Below, one piece after another: positions 1-10,669 of a stretch of DNA of 64,000 nucleotides. Source of the stretch: Owenia fusiformis (lineage: Eukaryota; Annelida; Polychaeta; Sabellida; Oweniidae); the NCBI GenBank assembly GCA_903813345.2, contig CAIIXF020000007.1, forward strand, positions 22,617,564 through 22,681,563, given 5' to 3'. Below the pieces are notes generated by a model. The model was not told the origin of the DNA and searched no databases. It was given only the letters and a program-made list of their open reading frames with translations. The position numbers and the translations under genes were made by a program. Within the stretch, counting starts at the first letter, position 1; the number at the start of each line of letters is the position of its first letter.

Positions 1-290
1 CATCAGTTCATCAGATTTGATGTTGTACTTGTTTAAAACAAACAAATTGTTTGAGTTACACATTTATACATCTTCATCGGGTAAACTTGATTTTTACATC
101 ACAATATACAGGTACAGGTAAAATTTAAATTGCAAACTTAAATTTAACTATTGTAATACAAATGGAGAAAGCATACAATCATATATGTTGTAACCAAGTA
201 ACTCAAACAATTTGGTCATGAATCTTTGAAAAGCTAATCTCATTTTTATAGATATAATCAGAAAAACATTTCCAATGACAAAAGCAGTGA
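1..290. repeat. Dispersed repeat, copy 1 (partner at 34745-35065)
   Basis: This stretch matches 34745-35065 in the same orientation over several blocks: a TTTAAAACAAAC block, CTTCATCGGGTA, an ACATCACA..TATACAGGTAC block, TAAGTAACTCAAA and a final ATATAATCAGAA block, separated by small indels. It carries no open frame. It may be a short interspersed element or an old segmental copy; the left boundary is cut by the window edge. Confidence 0.55.
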
Positions 291-1454
291 TGACTACATC
301 AATTCCATATAGTTTACCATGAAGCCACGCACGTGTCTCCTCTTTATAATGACAATATCATGTCATTTATTCATATGTGACCAAGGACCACTGACTATTC
401 ATTCCTTAAATGTACATCATCAGATATCATTAAAATGGGCTGTCTTCAAGTCATGCTTTAGAAACCCATGTACTGTCTTCGTTTCTGTTTCTCTGAGAAA
501 CTGTCTTCGTTTCTAAGCGAGGGAATAGTTTTGTGATTATCCCCAAATTACTGAATGTGTTTCTTAAGTATATCCATAGTAAATTTTTGATGTAATAATC
601 ACTGGTTTTGTGGCATTACAATTTTTGTCTGTTGCGTTTTTTGAGACACACTGGATGATGGAAATAGATATCATTATTGATCACAGAATCCTCTTACAAC
701 TTTACAAAATCAAATTTTCTGGATATGGAGTTTTTGTCGTTACTAGAGAGAAACTAATTCAAGGCCATGATTTCTCACGGTGGCCTCTAGCTATGACATC
801 AGTGTATTCTATAAGAAATCACTAGACTGTATTTTCCCCGAAAATCATTGGCAATAGTTCAATCCAAACATGTCGTCAAATAATGTCATGTTTTGTTTGT
901 ATATTTTTGAAATTAGTGTATTCTGTGAAGTTGTCAACCGCTCCTTCCATCTCCCTATAATACCTGAAATTAATGACAAATATCCTGAGTCAACAAAACC
1001 TAATATCAAGGCTTCTTAAAAAATGAATCAGCTGTTTACCATAAACTAATATAACTAGCCATATAACTAGTCATAAACAAAGAGAAAGACACGATGGATT
1101 AAACAAAATATTGACACATAGGCCTCTAAGTCATTAACTCTGCACTTAAAGGTGTTCACAATTTATAATCTGGTCTTGTATCAAGACTGAAATATCTGAG
1201 CATCCTATCCTATTTAATGTTACTTCATTGAAGATCTGGCACCGTTATGATTACGTTATAATTACAGTGGGATACACAAGTGCTTGTTGCAGAGCATAAA
1301 TATCTTGGTATGTTGAAGGAGTGGCCTACAGCATCCATCGGATAAAATGAGAGCGTCGACAATTTCTTTTGAACTGAAAATGTTGTCCCCTTTATAACTA
1401 GCATCTAAACACTACATTTTGTCAGAGTTAAAAGGCCCATATATTCCATATATA
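291..1454. other. Unassigned sequence 3' of the visible sulfotransferase exons
   Basis: I see no convincing exon here. I searched the minus strand for the missing last sulfotransferase exon (a Lys-Gly-x-Val-Gly-Asp-Trp-Lys type motif) and did not find it. Two short plus-strand open frames (319-516 and 610-825) have no recognisable protein features and are probably chance frames. Confidence 0.4.
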
Positions 1455-3416
1455 CAGGGTGATCCAGAAGTAACGTCAAAGACATTGTAATTTCAAAAGT
1501 ATTCATCAGATCTTCATGAAATTTGGTATACATGTACCCACAACATTTCTGAGTTACCATCTCAAAGATTGGAATTCAATCATTTCATTGGTTGAAATTA
1601 TGGTTGCTATAGTAACCCGATATCGCGTAACCCGGGGCAAATTACTTAACGTGTAATGCGTAATCTCAAAATATCAACAAGATCTGAAATTGTTATATCC
1701 TCAACATTTTATTTCACAACAATATAAATCATACTATTGCACAGTTACTAATAATAGTTCATTCTACATAATTGCCACCATTTGCAACACATTTCTCATG
1801 TCTGGATACCCATTCCTTGAACACAGAATTAAATCCATTAGAACTCATTCCTTGTAGGGCTAGTACTACGGCATTTTTCAATTCCTCACAGGATTGAAAA
1901 TTATTTCCACTAAGGTTTCTTTTTAGTTCCCCATACAAATAAAAGTCACTGGGGGCAAGATCAGGTGAATAAGGGGCATGTTCAAGTTGTTGAAATTCAA
2001 GTGTTTGGACTGTGTTGCTGGTCAGGATTGCAGTGTGCGTAGGGGCATTGTCCCAATGCAAGATAAACTGCTGCAGATGTCCGGGACGCTTTTTCCTCAG
2101 GGAACGTTGAAGATCACGCTTCAGAACCTGAAAAACAAATGTTTAATGGTTGTTAAACCAGTTGTTTCATTGATTGGATTTGGATTTGAATCATGGCCAT
2201 GGAGTTATAATTATATTGACAGTGAACAACATTTAAATACTTTAATTTAAAAATAAAATTCACAGTATGATGTATTATTAGAACAAATGATATCTTACCT
2301 TTGCAATGTAAACGGCATTAATTCTCTGGCCAATGGGAACAAAATGGGTTAACACCATTCCTCTAATGTCAAAGAATGTCACAACCATTTGTTTCTTTTG
2401 TGGAATTCCTGGTACTATTTTAGGCTTGGTTGGTGTTGGGGAGTTGTCATGTTTCCACGATGAACTTTGTTGCGTGGTCTCTGGGATGTAGAATGATAGC
2501 AATGATTCGTCACTCGTAATGATCTTGTTAAGAAAGTCATCTCCATCTCTCCGATATTTTGCAAGAAAGTCCCTTGAAGCCTTAACACGCCGGTCTTTCT
2601 GCTCCTGTGTCAAGTCATGCGGCACCCATTTAGCAGACACCTTATTTAACAGACAGTTCTTTGTCAGTATCCGTTGCACAGTCCCATAGCTCAGATCGTG
2701 TTTTTCAGCCAATTCTCTGATAGAAATTTGCCTATTGTCCATAACATCAGCTTCAATTGCTTTGATGGTTTGATCATCGAATGACGACACTGGCCTGCCT
2801 CCTCGCTGCTTGTCTACCACTTCATCACATCCACTGGAATACTTGTTAAACCACCTGTAAATGTTTCTCTCAGCAATGGCAGCTTTACCATATGCCTTCT
2901 TTATCTGTCTTATAGTCTCTTTTACACCTTTCCCCAACTTTACACAGAACTTAATGTTTGTTCTTTGCTCTATTTTACTCTGACTTGGCGCCATCTTGAA
3001 TTGGGTGGGTTAGTGTCCTTGGTCATGTTAGTATTTGTCATGGATGATGGAAGCAATTCAAAGAAATTGAAAGCTTTTTATGAATGCCTATTGTGACATC
3101 ACAACTATTACATATTTGTTACCATGGCAACAAATATAAAAATCATAGAAAACAAACAATGAACATTTTCAAATGTTACTGACTTTTTAAATTAGAGAAA
3201 TTCACAAAAACGTTATGGTTTCTCTTCAATTTGCCCCGGGTTACGCGATATCGGGTTACTATAGCAACCATAATTTCAACCAATGAAATGATTGAATTCC
3301 AATCTTTGAGATGGTAACTCAGAAATGTTGTGGGTACATGTATACCAAATTTCATGAAGATCTGATGAATACTTTTGAAATTACAATGTCTTTGACGTTA
3401 CTTCTGGATCACCCTG
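1455..3416 (-). mobile_element. Mariner-type transposon with 188-bp inverted termini
   Basis: A 1,962-bp element bounded by CAGGGTGATCCAGAAG and its reverse complement. Inverted repeats span 1455-1642 and 3229-3416 and look identical by eye. A TA dinucleotide lies immediately outside each end, as expected for the Tc1/mariner (IS630) superfamily. It contains one transposase gene on the minus strand split by a single intron. It lies downstream of the last visible sulfotransferase exon, in the same orientation. Matched ends and an open coding frame suggest recent insertion. Confidence 0.93.
1759..2994 (-). CDS. Mariner transposase, DD34D, one intron
   Basis: CDS complement(join(1759..2127, 2299..2994)), 354 residues. 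The 171-nt intron has a GTAAGA donor and a TTTTTCAG acceptor and joins the frames in phase 0. It encodes a cut-and-paste DDE/D transposase that binds the element ends and inserts at TA. The N-terminal part (residues about 1-120) has two helix-turn-helix-like segments, including RNIYRWFNKY and SIRELAEKHDLSYGTVQRIL. Catalytic aspartates are D162 (ITSDES), D258 (HWDNAPTH) and D293 (SPDLAPSDF). The last two have 34 residues between them, the mariner signature. No stop or frameshift is seen. An intron is unusual for mariner transposases. The start is the first ATG of the frame (MAPSQSK), close to the right terminus. Confidence 0.92.
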
Positions 3417-3717
3417 TAGGTCGATTTGCGGGATCAAGAATTTTCTTATACTAGACATACTAACATTTTATCCCAAGGGTGCATAGGATGGCGGGATAAA
3501 AGTGTTTCTCAGAACATTTTATCCTGGCGGTCCTGGCGGATGAGGGGATAATTTTTATCTAGGCGGTGGACGTTGGGATAAAAATCACTTATATAATCTC
3601 ATGATTTTTGGCAATCATCTGGATAAACTATTCTTAGAATGTCCCGGGATAAAAGCATTTCCAAGGAAAGGTTAAGCGCAATCATCTTAACACATTCTGG
3701 TGCACGTATGTACATAC
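3417..3717. other. Non-coding, short GGGATAAAA-type repeats
   Basis: Between the mariner element and the last visible sulfotransferase exon lies simple sequence with several imperfect copies of a GGGATAAAA / TTTTATCCC motif in both orientations (about 3460-3600). Nothing coding is seen. It is probably intron. Confidence 0.4.
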
Positions 3718-6700
3718 CTTTATCTATTGTATTACCATCAGCATTGGCTTTATAATTGACACCATAGGCTGCGTTCTTGTCTTTCATATTGTCCAATGAT
3801 GTCAAACTTTTGACTAAAGACCGTAGTTCATTGCAATTTGAATCGGGCATTATAAAACTTTCAATCTCTCGTATTTTTCCCAATGTATCCTGAAACGAAG
3901 TGTACATATGTATTTAGAGTAATTCTTAGTGAATGTCAATAGCAAATGTAAAGTTTATACATCTCAGTTTTTTTCTATCCCACTAATTAACTAAATTCAC
4001 AGTAGGTATATTTATTCAGCAACTGGGCAAAAAAACGAGAGCTTCAAAGTCCGAAAAAGTAATGATGTAATTTGTCCTGAGGTTCCATATACCGTTTGAA
4101 AGGCGAGAGTGTTAACTTTGAGGACCAGCCTTCTTGGTGCTAACATGTAAAGGTTCGCTATTTATAAAATTGTCTTATTCCATCACCAAGGGGTTAATTT
4201 AGCGGAATTCTATTTTATTGTAAAATATTATTTTTTTTGAAAATAAGCAAGGAAACACCATGTTGAATTACTATGACATTCTGGTAAAATAAATAAGAAA
4301 CTTTTAAATTGTTTAAAATTTAATTTTGCATGTCAATTTTATTTGAAATTGTTACCTAAAATATGTGTCAGGTTTCTATGATTATTAAAATCTCGGGGTA
4401 TAATAAAATATTATATATCAAGTAACGTAAATTGAAGTGGAAAAAGCTTAATTTAATTTTTTCTTCTTTAGTTTTGTTGTTACAACAAAAGTAAAAATAC
4501 ATATTTTTGCCATTTTGCTTGAAATGATCTGACAGTTTTGTTGTTCATAAAACATATCAAAATGAAGAAACAAGCGAATTTGAAGGAAGGCTACATGAAT
4601 ATAGATGTTGAACAAACCTTGTGCAGATCCTCGTATTTTACAACCATTATTTTATTTTCTAAATATTTGGCCTGTTTCAACCAGCCGTCCACATGCTCAA
4701 ACCAAGACCCACGTATAACTAAAATAAATGCAAATGGTTCAGTTGCACACATAAAATTAGCAAGCAAAAATTGTTCCGATTCCTCTTCAGCCTATAAAAA
4801 TTTAATTCCGTTATCGGAAGCCAAATAATTATGACATTCTACTTGAGGTCTTTCTAGCTGCTAATTACCATTGCCATCAAGAAAAGAGGGAAAGAATCCC
4901 GACCATTCTCCATTGTATTCGTACTCAGGCAGCCGCTTCAAAAACGGGAACCAAGATACAGCTACGTCCCTGGGATCACGTACCAAGTAAAGAATTTTAC
5001 ACTTCGTCTGGTAAAAAGAAACTAGATTAGGCAATGCAATTCAATATATGAGCCTCAACACAGGAACACCAGTCTATAATGAAAAAAACTTGCCCATGGA
5101 AAATGGCTCATTTGAAAGGTATTTGTGATGAGACCCCCTTTCCGATGCACTGGCTCATATAATTGCATTGTTGATTTTAAATTGGTTTATAAATAAAAAG
5201 ACGACTCAAAATAAAACCTTGTTGCACAACATAAACATATTTAGTAGTAATGCATGTAGTTGACTTATTCAATTCTAAATATATTGTGCTTTTACAACAT
5301 GAGTTATACTTTATATATTACTACTACTCAACCAGGATATGATCGAATAGTGTGAGCATAATAAATTTCTAATATGCATAGACGTAGCCAAGGAAGGGGG
5401 CGGTCTTGCGATGGGTGCGATGCTTTTTATTACAAGCTTCAATTTGTGTACAATTGTGTTCCACCCTGATGGAAAACCGAAAAAAAATTGGCGATCGCAC
5501 CTCCCCCTGACTGAAAGCTGGCTACGCCCTGCGATGTATATGATCCATTTGGTTTCTATTATAGGCTAGAGGTTAGTCATATCAATAATTAAAGACACTG
5601 ACACTTTGTTAGACTAGAACAGTCAGACACGTTTACTTACCGTGAATACTTCCCTTGGTATGAACTGGCTGTGCATGTGACTGTTGAATATACGCCTCTC
5701 TTCTGTACTGATGACATCAAAATAATCCTTCTTGTTCAGTTCCCAAAGAAATAACTCTTTTGCGATAGAATTTGTTGGAGGAACTCCTTTGTTCACTAGA
5801 AGATAGACGATCTCCCAAAGCCAATGGGACCCTAAATCAAGAGAAACATTCTGTCTGCAGTAAATTGATATTTATGTAAAAATTAAAGAATTTCAGGGTT
5901 CCAACATTAGAAAATATAGTTTTAGAGATGTTCTGTGAAATAACATTACTACTATGTTAGCCTATGGTAATTCTGGAAAGCAGTGTTTGAATTTGCTAAT
6001 GATGCTTTAGCCACTTTCACCCGCTGCATTGCAGGGGCACGGTGACCAAGAGTTAACAGTGCAAATTGGCCCGGTCGTGTTTTTTCTCTCTTTAGTCGTG
6101 TTTTTGGAAAATTTGAGAGGTAGGTTGATAAATTTGGTCATGAAATTGCTGTCACTTGACTTTATGTAAAAGTAAGTAATTTATATTCCTTTCCATACTA
6201 TATATTTAAACTTCAGGTATCCGTAAACGTGTTATTTGCACGAATCGTATGCTATAGTCGTGTTATATCGGAAAGTGAGCAATTCTGTCAGTCTTATACA
6301 TATTTTTGCCTGAAAATCACTAGCCTGACTTGTATTCAATAAATACATCGATTCATAAGGAAAGCATTCACAATATGTGCGAAATCCACAAGTTAGAAGA
6401 GCTTAAATAAGCAGCAATTGACCGAATAATATTTTTTAGATTAAACTCTTTAGACGTGTTCAAACGATTGCGGTTAATGACGTTGACTTGTTACTGGAAA
6501 CATTTATACGTGTAGAGACATTGAGGTTTAATGCTTTGGAAATGGGAAACAGCACAATTAACATTATGTATTTATATTAATAAAATACTTAAATGTTCTA
6601 GTTCTTTTAATGCTGTAAATTGTTCACAATTCTAAATCAAGAAGTCGCTCGTATTTCTGTCGTATCATGTTGCCGAAAATCAGTGCGCAGAATTCATGGT

Positions 6701-7825
6701 GTTGTTGTAAAATGTGCATATTGTCGTTTGAAACCCTCTCTAACGCAATTTTATTATAAACTAACACCTTAGGGTTAAACTTTTGCTCGAGGAATTAACT
6801 CATTTTCATCAACAAATATTAACCCATCAGGTTTTCTACTAGTAAACTAACGTTTAAACCTCAGTCCATTGTCGTTATCACTTACTACTATATCCAAGTG
6901 AGATATGGCTCTTGCCTCAGCACGAGCCAATAACAAAATATGTGAATAGTCATATAGTACAAACACTCATCTTCAAAATACTAATGCGATTATTTTCAGA
7001 AGCACAGACAAATTATTAAGCAACAAAACATGTGAAATGTGAACACTATTACACTATTACACTATTTGTCACGTCTAAGACGTTATCTTTACAATTCCAA
7101 AACGTTAACATGCTTGTTATAAGACACGTCCATGACGTTATGTTGTCCCTTCTCCATAGTTAACTCCACTTTCTACATTTACGGTCATTTATGGCAATTT
7201 TAAGATAAATACAGTTAAAATATTTACACGATCTTTAAACTAGTGTATATTATTCCACGTTGTTGAATGGATTGTCTGTTTAAACTTGATTAAATAACAC
7301 TTTAATGCAAATTAAGTACATATTTCTGGCACTTTTGGTATATAATTGCGATTGATATGAAGTATGATGGATTTATCCCCAAAATAGATTCGTGGGTATG
7401 AAGAAGAACATCTTAGATAGAACTCAAGATATGTAAGTTTGTAAAATATTGAATATTCTTATCTTTTTGCTCCATTCTAACGAATGTCGCATCCCATGTT
7501 CTTACAAAACACGACTAAAGAGTTTGAAAAAACACGACCGGGCCAATTTGCACTGTTAACTCCTGGTCACTGTGAGGGGTGCAGTGATGTTAAATCGAGT
7601 ACACAAACCTGAACGGGGATAACCTACGATCCAGATGTCATCATCTCTTACTTTGAACACATCGGCATCTTTGTGTAAATTACATCTGAAGAATGGGTCG
7701 TAGATGGCACCATCTATCTTTAAACACCGAAAGGAATCGCCATTCGCATCCGCCCCCAACTGGCTTTCTTTGTTAACTTGTAGAAGTTCTTTTATTGGTT
7801 TGAACTGTTCTTGGGGTGTAGCCAT
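3718..7825 (-). CDS. Cytosolic sulfotransferase (SULT family), 3' end missing
   Basis: Five exons with phases agreeing: complement(3718..3889, 4618..4718, 4869..5007, 5641..5831, 7609..7825), 273 residues, ending at a phase-1 donor. The family moves sulfuryl from PAPS to alcohols or amines in the cytosol. The 5' PAPS loop is YPRSGSHW (69-76), spanning the exon 1/2 junction. The 3' PAPS region is RDPRDVAVS (146-154). GSWFEHVDGWL and VVKYEDL follow in exon 4. The position of the catalytic Lys-Thr-His holds N122-S-H124, so the histidine is present but the usual lysine is asparagine. Family members have about 290-300 residues, so only the last 20-40 are absent. That exon should carry the Gly-Asp-Trp-Lys segment and is either beyond position 1 or lost. 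ATG at 7823-7825 opens the frame without a signal peptide. Confidence 0.88.
4005..4260. repeat. Dispersed repeat, partner inverted at 19240-19400
   Basis: The stretch around 4080-4185 (AACTTTGAGGACCAGCC, TTGGTGCTAACATGTAAAGG, TTCGCTATTTATAAAATTGTC) is found as its reverse complement at 19281-19380. It lies in the sulfotransferase intron between 3890 and 4617. No coding potential is seen; the family is unnamed. Confidence 0.6.
6038..7574. mobile_element. Non-autonomous DNA transposon, about 1.54 kb
   Basis: Inverted termini of about 65-75 bp: CACGGTGACCAAGAGTTAAC on the left matches the complement of the right end at 7500-7574, with a shared AGTGCAAATTGGCCCGGTCG block and a CTTTAGTCGTGTT block. 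The interior has no open frame. It lies within intron 1 of the sulfotransferase gene, and its right end is about 34 bp from the exon 1 splice donor. Exact ends and target duplication are unclear because the flanks themselves are repetitive (GCAGGGG / GAGGGGTGCA). A hAT-type origin is possible but not shown. Confidence 0.75.
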
Positions 7826-8379
7826 TTAATATCAATCGACGATATATAAAGATAAGCATTAATTTACTAACTTCTATCTTGTAAAAGGTTCCTCCCAGCC
7901 TGTATAATCTTCCTCGGTTAAAAAACTTTATGAAATACTAGAAAAGTAAAAAGGCCGAGGTAATACGCCGGCTTTCACCTTACTAACACACTGGTCTATG
8001 CCTCGGCACCTTATCTCATTTCTTTCTTGTTATGAAAATGCAAATCATGACTGGGTTCGCATTCACAGTACCTTTTATATTTATTTCTACCCCAACGGCA
8101 TTGTTTTGCGATTTACCCAGTTCACATATTTGCAGACCATTCCATTTTGTCATATGACAGAAATCCCTGCGTTGGAGAGCATTTTGCATTATTTAAATTA
8201 CAAACTAAACGTATTAAAGTAAGATGCCGTTATGGGAAATAGTGTAATCAGATGCATTATTGTTATATCAAGTAGAATTTGTATGTGATACTAAGTTGTG
8301 GACTTTGGACTTACATCTATTGTATGATTAACTTGGTAAACTACTGTAGTACATGTCATTTACGAGATTCCGACTTTCT

Positions 8380-8578
8380 TGTTAAAGCAAGGCACTGGTA
8401 TTATCGTTTCGGTAACAACATGTCGGAACGTCGAAGGTACAATTTTTATTTCACGCGTCGTAGGCAGAATCCCGGCATTTTTTCTCACAAACGTGTATTA
8501 GTATGATATGTTTTAGAAAATGTACATGTTTGCAAAAATAGCGCAGAAGACATCAGAATCGTCGATTTAATTCCTCAC
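8380..8578 (+). repeat. Single arm related to the 37.6-38.1 kb palindrome
   Basis: The sequence from GGTAACAACATGTCGGAACG through GTAGGCAGAATCCC and GAATCGTCGATTTA is the same as each arm of the palindrome at 37560-38150. Here only one arm is present. The open frame at 8279-8506 is a by-product of this repeat, not a gene. Confidence 0.75.
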
Positions 8579-9288
8579 TTAAGGTGCCATGATACTTAAC
8601 AGGAAATGACAAAACAGGAAGTGACATAAAATGTTGCATTTTTAGACATTTTTTGAACAAAGATAACAGAGTTCTGTTTTGACCTCCAGTCAATTCAACT
8701 AGTTCCACATACCATTTACAGGTCCAGGATCACAATGTTCTTGGTCAGAATGACCCTAAACATGATGAAATAACCCTTTCAGCCCTCTGAAAATGTGACT
8801 GAAAAATAGCTAAAAGTAGGAGGTAGGAAAGGTCACTGAACAGAATCTTTTGAATTTTTTCAGAAAATGTGCCCAATTTATTGCTCTTAATGATACAATC
8901 TTTGAAAATTTGATATCATTCATAGAAAAAAAAATGAAAAAACTGATTTGAAAAGCGATCTTTTTTCCTTTTTATGACCGCCATTTTTGTGTCAGACAAT
9001 GTTCTAAAATTTCAAAGATTGTATCAGTTGAAGCATCATATTGGGCACATTTTCTGGAAAATTCAAAGGATTCTGTTCAGTGACCTTCCCTAGCTCCTAC
9101 TTTTAGCTATATTTCAGTCACATTTTAAAAGGGCTGAAAAGGTTATTTCATCATGATTAAGGTCATTCTGACCATGCTCATTGTGATCCTGGTCATGTAA
9201 CTGATATATAGAAATAGTTAAATTGAATGGAGGTCAAACCAGAACTCTGTTATCTTTGTTCAAAAAATGTCTAAAGTCCCCGTCTTAA
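8579..9288. mobile_element. Foldback element with TTAA ends, copy A
   Basis: Begins TTAAGGTGCCAT and is largely self-complementary. GATAACAGAGTTCTGTTTTG with GACCTCCAGTCAA on the left is mirrored by its complement at about 9225-9265, and the inner part is also mirrored around about 8955. The right end loses the GGCACC terminus but reaches a TTAA at 9285. Further copies lie at 14778-15277 and 42393-42888. No coding frame is seen, so it is a MITE-like passenger of a TTAA-targeting transposase (piggyBac or Kolobok type, by inference). Confidence 0.72.
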
Positions 9289-10669
9289 GTTTGAAAATAT
9301 ATTTTTATCATTCATTCATTTACTATATTTGTCATGACTTAAAAAGTTATTTTAGAGATTTTTGAAAAAGAAAATATTTTTGAAAAAAAGTTGTGAGCAT
9401 TTCATTTCTCAAAAATTCAAATTTCCCGCCATTTTTCAAAAAAATATGAAATTCTTTAATCGTCAAATATTTCTTAATGCATTTCAAAAAGTATTATCTT
9501 TTTAACACCAATGCAAATATTCAACAAAGGACACACTATTTCAATAATAAAATGCCATATTTAATGGTCCACTTCAATGTTTTAGCATATCAAAAATATT
9601 TTGCAACATTAGTGATGTCATTATGACTCACTCACTGATGAGTCCATTTCTCACTTATTTATAAACCGATTTTGTTAATTTTTGGGCAAAAAACATGTTA
9701 TTATAACCTATTCACTCATTCAATAGTTGAATAGTAAAAAAAGTTCAAATTATAAACTACTTTCACCATACACCAGTGCACTGAAGCTGAACTAATTACA
9801 CCAACTGCCTTCTCAATACACTAACCTCATGGTCAATACAAAATAAATCCTAAAGTTGGATAATGGACCGTTTACCGTTCATATGAGTCTTTGTAGGGGT
9901 TAAGCTAGATAAACCTTTTTATTACTGGATCTTAGAACTAATGGCCTCAGGCCAAGGCCCTTGACCAGAATTCTTCCTAAAACCTAGTCCTCAAAATTCC
10001 TCCTGCAAAGTTTTGGATAAAACTAATGCTGTGAGAAATGTAGTTTGAGACAAATGATCTAGTTTATCAGCAAGCCATAAACAGATTTTTTATTTTTAAA
10101 ATCATCTACACCTCAGCTTTTTAGTGTTTTAGCATTTTTGAGCACTTTCAGAGACATACATAAATATCATGTATGTCAGTTTTATTGGGATAATCTTTCA
10201 TTGAGAAATTCCCTCCACAGGTATATGTATTATACAGGGTGTATCAAAAAGACAACATGCATATAATCATTTTTAAGGAAAATGCTCTGAAGAGGGTTGC
10301 CCAAGGATGCCACTTAACAGTTCTGGTATTTTTTAGGTCCCAACCCTCTATTCATGTGAATAGTTAGCCATTGTAAAGCTACTGATGGTAAACTAACAAA
10401 ATTGATTGTATCCTCATCTAAGAAGTCAATAAAATGTTAAAACCAGAAAAAAAAACTTTGTTCTATTTACCAGGAGTAGGGTACTATAAAGTCAAATTAA
10501 AATTATAAAATAGCACTTAATCACTATAATAGATGTATTACAATATCAAACATAGCTTGAGAATGTTGTTAGAATACTACTTTGAGCTGTTAAAGTTATC
10601 ATATTTTGCTTGAAGCTACAAGTATGAAATAAGCAAGAAAAAATGACAAAAAATGCATATTTTTTTCTA
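9289..10669. other. Unassigned AT-rich DNA with a mariner-like end at 10231
   Basis: No exon is recognised. At 10231-10250 the sequence TACAGGGTGTATCAAAAAG resembles a Tc1/mariner terminus, but no partner terminus is seen. About 9290-9480 (including a TTTCCCGCCATTTTTC block) resembles, as its complement, about 63330-63480, a further dispersed repeat. Confidence 0.4.
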
